The notes: generated by a model not told the origin, from the letters alone. 64,000 nucleotides of DNA from Polia nebulosa (GCA_951329385.1 OX589597.1:8583501-8647500); one strand, 5' to 3'. Positions 22,208-34,744 are shown, counted from the first letter of the stretch. Program-made: numbers and translations.

Positions 22208-23465
22208 CTTCAATTTAGTAGATAAGTAAATAGTGCAGTTATTTTAGAAACTGGGTTAATAGTCGAACGGCATTAAATCACGACATTGATGTAATTGCTA
22301 TTCGCTACTATGTAGACACAAATTGTTGGCTCTGACCATGATATTGTTTGTGTAACTTTGGAATGTAAGGTTTGACTTGATTTGGGCGGTAACATTCCTT
22401 TGTTGGAAGTGTACAAGAATTCTTGTAAAATTATAGAGGCATATTATGAAATATTGACTTTGGAGAATACTTTATACTTACATGGTAAAGTTTTTTTTTA
22501 ATATTAGTTGTTCTATGAAATTCAGCAAAATATCTAAATATTGAAACGATTATGAGACCAACATATAAAATTAAAGTCCAATCATAATAATTGTTTTATT
22601 CAGATTCTCAAAAATGCAACATGTAAATCAATTGCGCTCTAAATACAAAACACGTGTCCTGAATCCTTAAAATAGAATTGCGTACAAACACATTCTCACA
22701 AGAACCAAGCCGAATCCAACTCGGAGCGAAAAGATAACCCAAATCTGATGACATCAACCGAACATCTGTCCTGAAAGCTTTTGTTGATACCCCTTTATAC
22801 CACCAAGGACAGACTTACGTACACAAAAGCACACGTGGCTCTTTGTTTGTATTACTAAGCTCAACATTGCATTGAAGACCACGCCCGTACACTCCCCAAC
22901 GCCTTATCTTTCGGTTTACCATGACCAGTTAAACGAACACCTAATCCTTCGTCCAACTCATTACTGAGTGACCTATTGAAAGGTCAGTGGAGGTCAATTT
23001 AGAATGGGCGAATTGAATGTAGTTGACACGCTAATCACATAGTATCTGTGACAGATCTGACTCGGGACTAATCTAGACCATTCTTGAGACAGTTGATGTG
23101 CTTAGGATTCGGGTTATTAATTTAAGTGTCAATCATTTTATAGTTTTATTGCATCAACATCCTTTCTAATTCTATGTTATCTTGTGCAGCTTGATCGAAA
23201 TTAATGAACACCTTTTTTGTCTTATTATTGTAGACTGAACGATTACGAATGTTATTATGACTTGAATTTGATGTGAGATAATGAGTAGGTGCATGTGTAA
23301 ACATTTGGTATGAATCATTGTGTTATGAATAGGGTAGATGATTATCCTGACAGATCAAATATATTTTATGTTCATTTATTACACCATTTTTTAGCTACTT
23401 AGGTAACCCTTTTTAGGTTATTTTTGGGACAAGTACAAACGGTTAGTTTTGTAACGTTATCAAAA
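22208..23465. other. Intergenic, no gene seen
   Basis: Nothing with coding, RNA or repeat character could be supported. Confidence 0.4.
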
Positions 23466-23890
23466 CATGAGGACGATACAGCGCGTTGAAATTTCACAAG
23501 ACGTCACACGAACATAAAAAAACAGGCCAAGTGCGTGTCGTACTTCACACATTTAGGGTTCCGTATCAAATGTATTTTTTACTATTTCTATGGCTTTGGG
23601 TCCACAATATACTTATACTGGGAAATTTTGAAGACTGTAGCTCGAACCGGTTGCCTGTAAAACCTATGTGACAGACAGACAGACGGACACGTGACAGCAA
23701 TAGGGCTCCGTTTGGACCCTTAGTGTACTGAACCCTAAAAATGTACCACTTTTTACATTCAAGTGACGTAACAAGCTCCCATGCCTGAACTATGATGCGT
23801 TTTATTTTTATCATTTTATATTGAGTTGGTAGAACAAAAAATATGTGACCAATATTTTTTGGTAATCTAACTTACGGACTAAATATAATT
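23466..23890. repeat. ACGATACAGYGCGTTGAAATTTC repeat, split by another element
   Basis: The left part (23466-23515: GAGGACGATACAGCGCGTTG) and the right part (23748-23890: AAGTGACGTAACAAGC through TTTTTTGGTAATCTAACTTA) match the continuous copy at 48414-48600. The insert between them is the GGGTTCCGTA-type element at 23519-23747. Confidence 0.6.
23519..23747 (+). repeat. GGCCAAGTGCG...GGGTTCCGTA element, complete
   Basis: Starts AAACAGGCCAAGTGCGTGTC, contains TTTAGGGTTCCGTATCAAAT, the ACAGACAGACAGACGGACAC segment and ends in CTGAACCCTAAAAA. The GGGTTCC and GAACCCT words form inverted subterminal repeats. Confidence 0.65.
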
Positions 23891-25317
23891 ATGATTTTGT
23901 ACCCAGGAATCGTCCCTATTATAGGAGTCTTATAGGAGTCTTATAGGTATTAATAATAATGCAGACCAATATAAATGGCCGCCATTAACGTGACTTGAAT
24001 TGGGAAGACAATGCTTCTGATTAGACCCACACTTTTCCCAGACCTTTCTCGCAAACCTTGTCTCAGGCTATTACGATAATTTTCTCGTATTTTACGGGTC
24101 ACTAAACTTCACCTACTCGCTTAGCGGTTTCTTCACAATAGTTTGTAGAACAATGATGAGACGCAGAAAACTATGGGCTGAGTTTACGGACAGTCTGTGA
24201 CAAATCGTTGGAACGATAGTGGTTCCTGTCATTGTTTATAGTTGCTACCGTGAACTCAGGTTTACTCGACCACGTAGTATGATATGCTGCAGGTTCCCAC
24301 GCCACACGACTTGTAAGTGTGAGCATATTGTTCATTCAAGCTGAATCTTTTGTTTTGGCCGCAAAGTGCTCTGTTTTGTTTCAGCGTGGTCTAGTTCAGG
24401 TGCAGTTATCTGTTTTGTGAACTTCCAACAGAATTGATACGACGTAACATAATTCTCCGATGGGTTACACACACAATTCACCAGTTGCGTTTAAATCGTA
24501 TGTTAAGAAGCTTACTGATATCAAACCAACCAAACAGTTTTTTGTATCACATTGAGAATGATTCAATAATCTTCGTCGAAGATACTTAACAGAAATTTCA
24601 CAGAGGATATGCCAGAATTTCAGAAACAATTTGTTTCTGCCCTTTTAACAATAATTTAGTAATGCGGAACAAAACGAGCATTTACAGTCATTTCATTCTC
24701 GACACGTCAACACTTTCATACAAAAAGGTACAAGGGGAAAAGCAGAATCCCCTAAGTAGAGGGACAAATTTAGCCTTTTCATTGTGTCATTATATTTAAA
24801 TGCAGCGGGGTGCCGCCACATTTTACAAAAAATAAAATCACCTGTCGTATGTTGCACAAAGGAAAATGCTTCACAATCTCAAAACCTCAGAGGGCACTTT
24901 TGCGTGCCGAGGCCAAAAGACCATTTTAAGTTCCGCTTAAATAGAGAGATAATTTGGAGGTGAATGTTGTGACATAAATTTGGATCGTGGCAGTATGAAG
25001 ATAAAGAATATAATGGCGTGCGAGACCGTTTTGCTGGACAAAAGAGTAAGTAGTTGGATTAGGGCAAGGGGAAACACCGTGTCAGCTCCGTTTTGTTTGT
25101 ATTGTCCTCGTGTGTTGCTTTGAGAGGAGCTAAAATCCGAAAGCCACTCCTTAACGTGCACTAGTTTCTTTTTGGTACAGGTTGGAGTTCAATCTATGTG
25201 ACTGCTGTGATGTTATGAATATTGCATTGGGAGTTAGTAATCGAAGAAATTCCATCCTATAGTTCATTGAAATATATTTTTTAAAGTACTTATTAAGAAT
25301 CTTCTTTTTAAGAACAA
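23891..25317. other. Intergenic; small direct repeat at 23925-23950
   Basis: No gene seen. TATAGGAGTCT occurs in short tandem near 23925-23950. Confidence 0.4.
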
Positions 25318-26238
25318 AAAAAAGGCCAAGTGCGAGTCGGACTCGCACACGAAGGGTTCCGAACTATAAACTGAAAAAACACGCTTCTAGAAACGTGTCA
25401 TTTGTTTTTTTTTTTGTGTTATATCCCATTTTTTTTTAACCGACTTCAAAAAAAGGAGGAGGTTCTCAATTAGACTGTATTTTTTTTTTTTATGTGTGTT
25501 ACCTCATAACTTTTTACAAGCTGAACCGATTTTGATGATTGCTTTTTTGTTTGAAAGATGATGCTTCACATGTGGTCCCATTTTAATTTGGTGAAGATCT
25601 GATGAAGAAGTTCGGAGATACACAATGGAACTCTTCAATAAATAATAGCAAACCTTCTAAAATTGCTGCAATCGCATGTCTGTATATTGTTTTCACCACT
25701 TCACAACATTACATCACGCTGATATGCTCTAAAGGGGTATGCAGATTCGTACAGTTCACGCTGATACATCCTGATTTCACCAACTATGTTCAACTTTCCT
25801 ATTTTTGGAGCTATTAATTCGGGCATAACTTTACTATTAATTTAGTTTTAGAATGGGGTACAACAACTAAAAAGTGAAAAATAAAAAACTTTTTACAAAA
25901 AAAAATCAACCGACTTCAATAAATAATACTAAAAAATGCAAAATAACTTTAATTTCGGAAGTCGGTGTCAAATAACGAAGAAACCAAACTAGAAACACCG
26001 ACTTCCGAAATTAAAGTTATTTTGCATTTTTTAGTATTATTTATTGAAGTCGGTTGAATTTTTTTTGTAAAAAGTTTTTTATTGTTATAGCGGCTATAGA
26101 TATATAGGTATATTCTGTGAAAATTTCAACTATGTAGCTATTACTAATCGTGAGATATAGCCCGCTGACAGGCAGACGGACAGCGGAGGCATAGTAATAG
26201 GGTCCCATTGGTTACCCTTCGGGTACGGAACCCTAAAA
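25318..26238 (+). repeat. GGCCAAGTGCG...GGGTTCCGTA element, split by a foldback element
   Basis: The left end AAAAAGGCCAAGTGCGAGTC is at 25318 and the right end TACGGAACCCTAAAAAT is at 26224-26240, with TTGTTATAGCGGCTATAG and GCCCGCTGACAGGCAGACGG before it, as at 34775-34918. The interior is occupied by the foldback element at 25431-26083. Confidence 0.65.
25431..26083 (+). repeat. GAAGTCGGT foldback element, copy 6, complete
   Basis: Single terminus TTTTAACCGACTTCAAAAAA at the left, then AACTCTTCAATAAATAATAG and CACTTCACAACATTACATCA. The hairpin spans about 25880-26080: arms of about 85 bases that pair almost perfectly (AAAAAACTTTTTACAAAAAA against its complement at the outer end, CGACTTCCGAAATTAAAG at the inner end) around a loop of about 30 bases (CAAATAACGAAGAAACCAAA). 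Confidence 0.8.
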
Positions 26239-26859
26239 ATAGTGTAGTACACTACGCAAATCGACTTCATTATTTTGTCGATAAATTGAAGTTTTGCCCG
26301 GTTGTTTTTTTATTAAAAAGACAGCTCTAGTTTTGCGACGTTATATACCTACCTTCTATAAAAAAACTTGGTGTGGTCGCGGGACATTTAGCAATCAGAC
26401 ACGGTAATTACGACCGGTCACGTTTTCAATATAAACTGTCATTATGATGGCAAATTAAATTATGAGGCCATTCACACATACAAAATAAAAAGTATAAACT
26501 ATTTTCTGGTATATATTTCAACTATTTTATGTCCCAGCTACCTAATTTAAAAAATCATCAAGTTGGAAAAGCGTTTAATTTCGTATAAATTACTACTGAT
26601 ATGAACTGTAGAGTCATCATATTCTTATCATATTTTACCTAATACTAATAAGAGTACAAGATTTTTTTTTAATTTGTGACAGGCTCGCGTTTGAACATCA
26701 ACATGCAAAAGCAATATATTTGCTAATTGGCGCCTGACCGCCACGTCAATGCACCGTCAACTTTGGAGTTTAGCACTGACATTGAGATTGACATAAGTCC
26801 AAAATGTATGAGATTGACATGCGCTACCAAAATGTCAATGTTTTAATGGACTCATCACA
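26239..26859. other. AT-rich intergenic, no gene seen
   Basis: Nothing could be supported. Confidence 0.4.
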
Positions 26860-27165
26860 CCAGAATGGCTGAATAGATCGGGATGAAATTGGGCACAGAG
26901 AAAGGTTATAGTCTGGAATAGCACATAGGCTATAATTTATAGAGAAGGAAGTACGAATACTACGGCGCGAAGCCGCTGGCAGAAGCTAGCATTTATAAAT
27001 GCGAAAGTTTTAATGGATGTTTGTTACTCAATCACGCCGGAACAGCTGAACAGATCTGGATGAAATTAGGCTCAGAGATAAATAATATTCTAGAATAGCC
27101 CATAAGCAATTTATAATGGGGGATGTACTAATTCCACCGGGGCGAAATCAGTGACAGATGCTTTT
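26860..27165 (+). repeat. Two possible Helitron-like fragments in tandem
   Basis: The first ends AAGCCGCTGGCAGAAGCTAG at about 26990; the second begins ATTTATAAATGCGAAAGTTT and repeats the CAATCACGCCGGAACAGCTG and GATGAAATTAGGCTCAGAGA blocks. Same family as 19245-19441. Confidence 0.45.
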
Positions 27166-27180
27166 AAAAAAATAAATTGG

Positions 27181-28032
27181 ACTTTTGAAAAACATTTGTT
27201 TCTGATAGAGTGACACTTTGTCCAGACCCCATGGATTTTGAACTTTTGAAAAACATTTGTCTCCGATAAAGTGACACTTTGTCTAGACTCTGTGGATTTT
27301 GAACTTTTGAAAAACATTTGTCTCTGATAGAGTGACACTTTGTCTAGACCCCATGGATTTTGAACTTTTGAAAAACATTTGTCTCCGATAAAGTGACACT
27401 TTGTCTAGACCCTATGGATTTTGAACTTTTGAAAAACATTTGTCTCTAATAGAGTGACACTTTGTCCAGACCCCATGGATTTTGAACTTTTGAAAAACAT
27501 TTGTCTCCGATAAAGTGACACTTTGTCTAGACTCTATGGATTTTGAACTTTTGAAAAACATTTGTCTCTGATAGAGTGACACTTTGTCTAGACCCCATGG
27601 ATTTTGAACTTTTGAAAAACATTTGTCTCCGATAAAGTGACACTTTGTCTAGACTATGGATTTTGAACTTTTGAAAAACATTTGTTTCTGATAGAGTGAC
27701 ACTTTGTCCAGACCCCATGGATTTTGAACTTTTGAAAAACATTTGTCTCCGATAAAGTGACACTTTGTCTAGACTCTATGGATTTTGAAGTTTTGAAAAA
27801 AATTTGTCCTTGATAGAGTGACACTTTGTCTAGACCCCATGGATTTTGTACTTTTGAAAAACATTTGTCTCTAATAGAGTGACACTTTGTCTAGACACCA
27901 TGGATTTTGAACTTTTGAAAAACATTTGTCTCTGATAGAGTGACACTTTGTCTAGACACCATGAATTTTGAACTTTTGAAAAACATTTGTGTCTGATAGA
28001 GTGACACTTTGTCTAGACCCCATGGATTTTTA
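27181..28032. repeat. 61-bp minisatellite, 14 copies with higher-order structure
   Basis: Units begin ACTTTTGAAAAACATTTGT and contain GTGACACTTTGTCTAGAC. They start at 27181, 27242, 27303, 27364, 27425, 27486, 27547, 27608, 27667, 27728, 27789, 27850, 27911 and 27972; only the eighth is 59 bp. Units 1-10 alternate between type A (GATAGAG ... ACCCCATGG) and type B (GATAAAG ... ACTCTATGG or close variants), while units 11-14 are all A-like. Open frames through the array are periodic artefacts: 61 is not a multiple of three. Confidence 0.95.
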
Positions 28033-29837
28033 GTTTACTTACTAGAAATCCGTCCTAAGCACGTCAACAGTTAACTAGTAGCTAGTACGTAAGTATTTAA
28101 ATAAAATGAAATAAACAGCTAGACATAACCGTCTAGTTTCCAACAGATCTGCGATAGAGCGCAAGGTGTACTTAAGCCCGAGTGGCGCAAACGGGTTACC
28201 ATATCAAGTGCCTACTGGTCGCGGAGACCACTACTTGCTCCTATTTTATGCCAACTTAGTACTACATTGTGTTTATTTAAATCGCAGAGCTTGATGCCAT
28301 CGCCACACCCAGTTTCTCGATTCTTGAAAGTCTGGCATCTAAATGCAACTGTTAGGTACATAGTAAAACGTTTGCAGGTTTAAGAGAAAAGATTTGTTTT
28401 CGAATCTTTATCTTATATCGGAAACGTTTTGCATTCGCTGCCAACTATTAGAGAATTGATTTTTTCAATCTATTTAAGGTATCTACCTCATATCAATAGT
28501 AATTATCAGTATCTAAAAAAAACAAATAATTTACATTACCATTTGTATCTGTACTTCAGTAGCTCATTTGATAAAACAAAAAAACAACCGAACATCTTTC
28601 GGGGAATAATTAAACGACTCTGCAACGTGTAGGTACAAAACCTACAAAGTACCGCTTGGATTAATGGCAAAGTTTCTCAAACACCTTCAAGAAGATCGCT
28701 AATTATAGTGCATTTGTGATCGAAAGCCATTTCTAACGCAAAAACTTAATTCCCTGGTTAATGATAGTTAATTGCAAACGCGACGAACTATTGGACGTCA
28801 GACGTGAGACGCCGCGGTTTTTACCTTTGATTGCGATTTCTTAAAACCACTGTAGCTGTTACATTTCATTGTCACCGCACCGATTGAGATTGCTGATTGC
28901 ACATTGCTGATTTGATAGCTGTGCCATTGATGATGATGATGATGATGATGATTGGTGACGTTTAAATTGAAATATTTTTGAGTTTAAATAATTTTGCAAC
29001 TCTGCAACAATTTTGAATGTGAATGGCGATATTTAGCCTTCGAAAATCCCCAAATTAACATTTTAGAATAAATAGAATTAACTCTGTCAACAATCTCATA
29101 GAATGTACTCGACTTTAACGTAGGTAGATCTCTATAGTAGTGATAATCCGGAAAACCATTACAGCAATAGTCTCCAAGATGGAACTTAAGCGCTGTAACC
29201 TCTTTTGCGAAAGCATGAACGAAAGTGCCACGAAGTAGTAAAATCTCAAGTGCCAATCGAAAATAAAAACCTCCAAAAATTAATTACGATATTTTGAAAC
29301 AACACATATCGACCTCGTCCAGTTCGAGTGACTTATCACAACAATCAATTTGCTTTCTTAAACCTGTCCATTTGTTTAATGGCTCGACTATAGACAGTGC
29401 ACCAGCTAAATGTTATCAGCCATTGTCAATCTCTTCGCGTGTTTCTAAAGTAGCCGTCCATACCCGTACTTGGTTATAATATGTTCCATTTAAGCACGGA
29501 ATTTGGACAGAGATCATGCGATAACAAACTTGACTAATGCATTACGTTTTGATGTGGCATTACAGTATTATTTATTTGCCTTTTTATATTTTGTTATTTA
29601 GCGCACGGCGTATCAGAGATCTTGATAGAATATGCCATGTTAATGGAGACATTTAAGTTAGTTTATGGAACTTTAAAAGCAAGATTTATGAATTAAACCA
29701 AGAAGGCAGTTCGAGATATCAAAACTTTGGAAGTAACTAATCACTACCACTTTATTACAGTTTCTTTTGAACATCAGCTTGCTGGAAGATTATTATGAAA
29801 AATATGGGACCAGCCCCCTTAGCCAAATAACTTTAAT
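28033..29837. other. Intergenic; (TGA)n run at 28928-28951
   Basis: No supported gene. A 90-codon minus-strand frame at 28984-29256 has no recognisable domain or context. A trinucleotide run sits at 28928-28951. Confidence 0.35.
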
Positions 29838-29970
29838 AATAGCGCTAACGCTAACGCTTCGTGCAAAATGTATGGCAAAGACATTACCTGCGGAGAGAAC
29901 TATCACGTGACTGACGCCCAGTATAGTCTTTACCATACATTTTGCACGAAGCGTTAGCGTTAACGTTAAC
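29838..29970. repeat. Palindromic MITE, family with copy at 47141-47320
   Basis: AACGCTTCGTGCAAAATGTA followed by TGGCAAAGAC is matched by its inverted copy (GTCTTTACCATACATTTTGC, then ACGAAGCGTTAGCG), around a centre near 29910. Outer arms are degraded compared with the copy at 47141. Confidence 0.65.
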
Positions 29971-30853
29971 AGAAATGTATTTTGTCTAAAGGCTCAGGGA
30001 ACTAGTTTTGATAAAAGCAAAAGTTTGAGACTAACCCCTTCATTTAGTTGAAGAACCTTTTAGGTATATTAAAGCCTTGTAAATACTCACATAAAATACT
30101 AAGCACAATAAAAGAGCGAGCAGAAAATGTTAGCAGGAACTCTTAAAGAAAACCAAATTCTTAACACCATTTGGTGCAATAAGGTACACATAAAATCAAA
30201 CTCTACCGACACCACCAGACACAAACAAAATCAGGTGCATGATTGAACAACTCGAGATAAGGGCTAAGAAAACAGCCGTAAGGGTGGCCTTAGTTAGATG
30301 TTATTGACTCGAGCACCGACCAATGAGCTGCAAGGGAGAGGACAGGTGCGCATAAGCACAGAAGTGAAGCGACGAGAAAAAAAGTTAAGCGGAACGTTTA
30401 TAAATAGCGCCAACGATGCATGTTACCCTTTGAAGAGCCTGTTTGCAAGAAAAAAATGTTTAATAATTAACTTCGGTCGAGATGGTTTTAATAATACGAA
30501 TAATGATATTGATGACTCGAAATTCAACGTGTTTGGTATCGATTGGGTTGTCTTTTGTTTATGATCGTGTTGTTGCTGCGGAAAGTAAACAAAAAGCTAA
30601 ACATTGATGAGAAGAATCTGAAGACTAGCCTTAGGTATCTATCGAAAAATAGGCAGACGATAGTGACAGACTGTTTTAATACCTACCAACCTGAAACTGA
30701 AACGTTCAATTCCAATGCCCATTTGGCTAACCTTCTCTTTGATTGCACTAAAGGGCTACAAAAATGAAAATGCCTATCACCATACATTGAAATGAAGTTT
30801 TAGAGACTTAGCTAAATGAGATTTTTGCTGTGGGTGCTGTGTTAAATCCCAGC
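29971..30853. other. Intergenic, no gene seen
   Basis: Two overlapping frames of 88 and 74 codons (30298-30564 and 30543-30767) have no recognisable domain and are not supported. Confidence 0.35.
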
Positions 30854-31037
30854 ATGTGTATTCGCTAACTCAGTTGACATCAATTTGATAGGCACTTTGC
30901 AGTACATTGCTGCTTTGCTCGGTGGACATCAATTATAATAGGCACTACGTAGTACATTTTTGTTTTCTTATACGTCAAAGCAGCAATGTACTGCATAGTG
31001 CCTATCAAATTGATGTCGACTGAGTTAGTGAATAGAC
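30854..31037. repeat. 190-bp MITE with about 60-bp terminal inverted repeats, copy 1
   Basis: GTGTATTCGCTAACTCAGTT and GCAGTACATTGCTGCTTTG of the left arm are mirrored by CAAAGCAGCAATGTACTGC and GACTGAGTTAGTGAATAGAC of the right arm. The second copy is at 41058-41245. Confidence 0.75.
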
Positions 31038-31454
31038 CTGCAGTTCAATGCTTTTAACCCAACCCTTACTCTATCATAGACCGCTATAACATTAAGACAA
31101 CCACATGTGTATCGTTGACGCAGCAAGCAAGGATTCTGTCCCCTTTACATAAAAAGAAGTCAATGAATAAATAACTCTTACCCTTTATTTAGTTATGTTA
31201 ATTGTTTTATCAGGAGCGGCATCGTCAAAGCATTGTAAGTATCTTCATTCTGAATCAGTTGCAAGCCGAAATCTTCATTCACCGATTCTTTTTGCTTTAG
31301 TGGTGTTTACATAATGTATAATTTTAAATGCAGTGGACCAAAAAATGCTTAAACCAGAGCACCGTCGTCTGCATCTTTAAAATTGATAAGAGCAACTTGG
31401 GATTGTAAAATTGTATGGTTGACTTTTTCATTCGCAATGATTCTGCTATATTTT
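31038..31454. other. Intergenic, no gene seen
   Basis: Nothing could be supported. Confidence 0.35.
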
Positions 31455-31600
31455 AACCCTCCTGTCCTTGTCTCTATTTACTTGGGGTCGGATTAGCATC
31501 TGTTTTTCTTCCATACATCTCTATTTGCGCTCATTTCAATAGTCACCTCTTTTCTAGTATTTTTTTTACATACAATTTATCCAACATTATTCTCATATTT
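31455..31600 (-). repeat. RTE-clade LINE 3' end, degraded
   Basis: Matches the order of the RTE fragment at 5055-5425 (CCTGTCC ... TTACTTGGGGTCGG ... GTTTTTCTTCCAT) with many changes. Confidence 0.5.
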
Positions 31601-31865
31601 TTTACAAGAATAGGGATGATTCGTAGGTACAAAACAATAGTTCTATTCAGTCAGTAAGTTAGATTATCAAAAAATATTGGGACACTTATTTTTTGCTTTA
31701 ACAAACAAAAATTATAAAGATAAAATCCAAAGTTCAGGAGTGGGGCTTGTATCGTCACTTCCAGATAAAAAGTGGTACAATTTTGACGTAGGTGTGAAGT
31801 TATATGAAATGGCAACGCAATATATCGGCTTCATTTTTTGTTTTCATTTTTTGTTTACCTTTTGC

Positions 31866-32016
31866 TTTTTTTTTGTGGGTTGGGAAATCATCCAATGACT
31901 TCTCCCGCTCTGGGTGGAGTGGGAGGGCGTGTCAGACTCTTAATGACTAAAACCCACCCCTGTTCCTCCCTGCCCTGAATGCCCAGGGGCGAGGTAACTC
32001 TTTCGAATTTATCCTC
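31866..32016 (-). mobile_element. R1-clade LINE 3' end, short form (copy F)
   Basis: Minus-strand unit of about 150 bp with its poly-A as a T run at 31866-31874 and its 5' break at the GAGGATAAATTCG position, shared with copies D, M and N. Confidence 0.8.
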
Positions 32017-34449
32017 GTCAAAAGAAAAAAAACGGGTCTAATATTTTTTTGGTAATCTAACAGATGTACCAAATAGATGTTTTAGTCATTTACCTTCTAC
32101 TAATAAGGTCGAATCCGTTTACTGTAACAAACTTTAATCGAATGTGGTAGTACTATTTTGGGCTTACTTTAAATAAAATAGCGCACCTTTTCCACAATAT
32201 AGACAAAGGGCGATTCGTACCAGTGGCAATACAAGAAAATCCTGTTATGAACAGGTGCCGAGAGTTTATGGTCGTCATATTTTGTAACTGGATGTCTGCC
32301 TGCGATATGGACTTATGGGTTTAAAAAGAAAGGTTCAAGGTTTATGTTTATCAAGTTCTGGAATTTATCGTCATATATTAAAAACTTATTAGCATTCCAC
32401 TAGACTGATATAATGGCAAGTGTTTCGAAGAGATTCTTAAGGAAATAATTCAGCAGTAGTTATTCCAAATTGCTACCGAAATGTTCAAAATTATTTGGTT
32501 CAGCGGCATTGTAAAGTAAAGAAGGTCACTATCAGCTGAATCTCGAACTTGTCCACCGTTCATAAACTAGCTACTGGTCGTAAAAAACATGAAACGTGAA
32601 GTACGAGAAGCATTCCTTGGCCAGTCGCCGACGTCCACGACTTCACGACGACTGTCAAACGACGATAAAATCTGATTGAAGAAATCGTTGGCATTGGAAT
32701 AGACCACCACGCCCAGAAGCCTTCTCCAAGCTATTTGATTACTAATCAATGTGGCAATAAAATCATTCTTTTCCTATAACTTCTTAGAATGTTTTCCAAC
32801 ACCAAAATAAAACGCATATTTCAGGAGATCGTAAAAGTAACGCGGCATGCCATGCCCGTGGTTTATGGGAAACGGTTTAATCCAGAATGCACATAAAATT
32901 AAATCAAGTTTTCCAACTAAGAGGGTACTGAGCTGGAAAGTCGTAAATCATCGGGTGAAATCGTTATTGTTTAGAAACAATATTCGCGGTATCGAGACAT
33001 TCAATCAGCAAGATGTCAATACCATTCCTCTATTCGTATCGACGCCGTTGTTGTAATCTTTAATCGATATATCATTCGTGAGCTGGTTCCTCTGCAGCTG
33101 ATATTGTTTTCTAATAGGGCCTATTGTCTTCTCACGTCTGGCATATGTAACCAATCCTCATTGTCTCTGCCTTATTGTTTTCTTGCGTAAGCTTGCTATA
33201 AAAAAATGTGAGGTGGTTTTTGTTTGACACTTTGTGTAAGTATAGGTGTTATTGGCATTCGATTGTTACCTTTTTTTAGTAAGACCATTTTAATGATGTC
33301 ACCATTTGGAGCTTGATTCACACTACTGTGTCATCATAACAGATTAGAACCACCTACGTTATGGAAACTAAATCGATGATGATTAATGTGTCCAACGTTC
33401 AGCAAATGCTGAGATGGTAACCCTTTCGGTATGGGCACGCTCAGCACAATTTTATTGTATCTCTGTGTACCTACTGTTACTTTCTTTACCTTTTGTTTGT
33501 TGCTGTTGTGTTGTGTCTGTGTCGAATAAATTTTTATTCTATTCTTCTATTCTATTCTATTCTATTAAAAATGGCAATTGACAGTACTACAGAAACTCCG
33601 ATGATAATAAATTCACCGAATGGCTGACACAACTCGTCCTTTTGCTAACCCAACTTCCCAGTTTTAATTTAAACTTTTAATGATAAATTATAACTAAAAT
33701 CAGCGAGCTCGAAGGCTTCCATATAAAGTGCAGTTTTAAATAATGTTTGCATCCCACCAATTTCCTGTGACTCAGCTGATAAGCCGAGGTCCACCTCTTT
33801 ATTATTTTATCGTCCATAAATATCTTGCAAATTGCTTTCTTAATTAGAAGCAGGAACCGGTTCGGGAGTCCGTTCAATTTTTCTTATTTTAAAGTAGGTA
33901 CCTACTTAAAGAATTTTAACAGGCATCGTAATTCAAAAGGATTTGCGTTATTGCTGAGTTTAACATCGGCGGTTGCAAGGTTGGTATGCAGCTGGTTCCA
34001 GATTTGTTTTCGTTGTGTTTGTTATTGAGATAATTAGGTCGAATACTAATTAACTATATATTGTATAAGTATAAGATATAAGTATTAATTTTGAGACACA
34101 ATAGTTTGTACGGGTGTTCCTCAGGGTCATGAGTATCCTGCTTTAAAACCAACATAACATAATAAGGATAAGTCCTTATTAATATAAATTGCAAAAAAAG
34201 TTTTTACAGTCGTCAATTATATGAATGACCTTGCTATTCCTTTATTTCGTGTATGCTTAGAAATTGAATACTTTAATATTTTTATTTATTGAAGTATAAT
34301 ACGCCTCCCTTTTTTATGTCGCTTGTTAAAATTTTATTTATTTTCTTTTAGCTTGTATATTCCTTGTAAATATGTATTTAACCATCTCATTGCATGAAGG
34401 GTTCCGTACCATAGTCGTCGTCAAGATTATACGCGTTGCCATTATTAAG
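32017..34449. other. Intergenic; pieces of old repeats, no gene seen
   Basis: At 32035-32080 TTTTTTTGGTAATCTAAC matches the repeat at 23840-23875. A LINE-like tail at about 33365-33566 ends in GTCGAATAAATTTTTATT and a (TTCTA)n run at 33535-33566. GAAGGGTTCCGTACCATAG at 34396-34414 is a stray end of the GGGTTCCGTA family. Open frames here are short and unsupported. Confidence 0.4.
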
Positions 34450-34698
34450 ATCGAGCAAAAAAAAACTGGCCAAGTGCATGTCGGATTTGGCACATTAAGG
34501 GTTCCGTACCATATATTGGTATTTTTTAGTAAAGTATACATAATAATAAACATTATCACCAAATTTCAAGTTCATAGATATAAATGGGATGTTAAAAAAA
34601 TCTTCGTAACAAAATTTTGTGACAAACGACGGACGGACGGGCATGCGAGTGACAACAATAGGGCTCCGTTTGGACCCTTTGGTTACGGAACCCTAAAA
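34450..34698 (+). repeat. GGCCAAGTGCG...GGGTTCCGTA element, complete
   Basis: Starts AAAAAAAACTGGCCAAGTGC, contains TTAAGGGTTCCGTACCATAT, AACAAAATTTTGTGACAAAC and ends GGTTACGGAACCCTAAAAAG. Confidence 0.65.
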
Positions 34699-34744
34699 AG
34701 CCAAAAAATACACGTTTCTAGTAAGTTAGCCCACTATAATTTTT

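Noticed and set aside
27111..27763. Two minus-strand open frames of 75-78 codons with repeated residues
   Set aside because: They are translations of the 61-bp minisatellite; the unit is not a multiple of three, so the frame cycles and no protein repeat is conserved.
27181..28032. Repeat array considered as CRISPR
   Set aside because: Units are contiguous 61-bp copies without unique spacers, in an insect genomic context.
28984..29256. 90-codon minus-strand frame
   Set aside because: No recognisable motif, no promoter or splice context; length is within what AT-rich DNA gives by chance.
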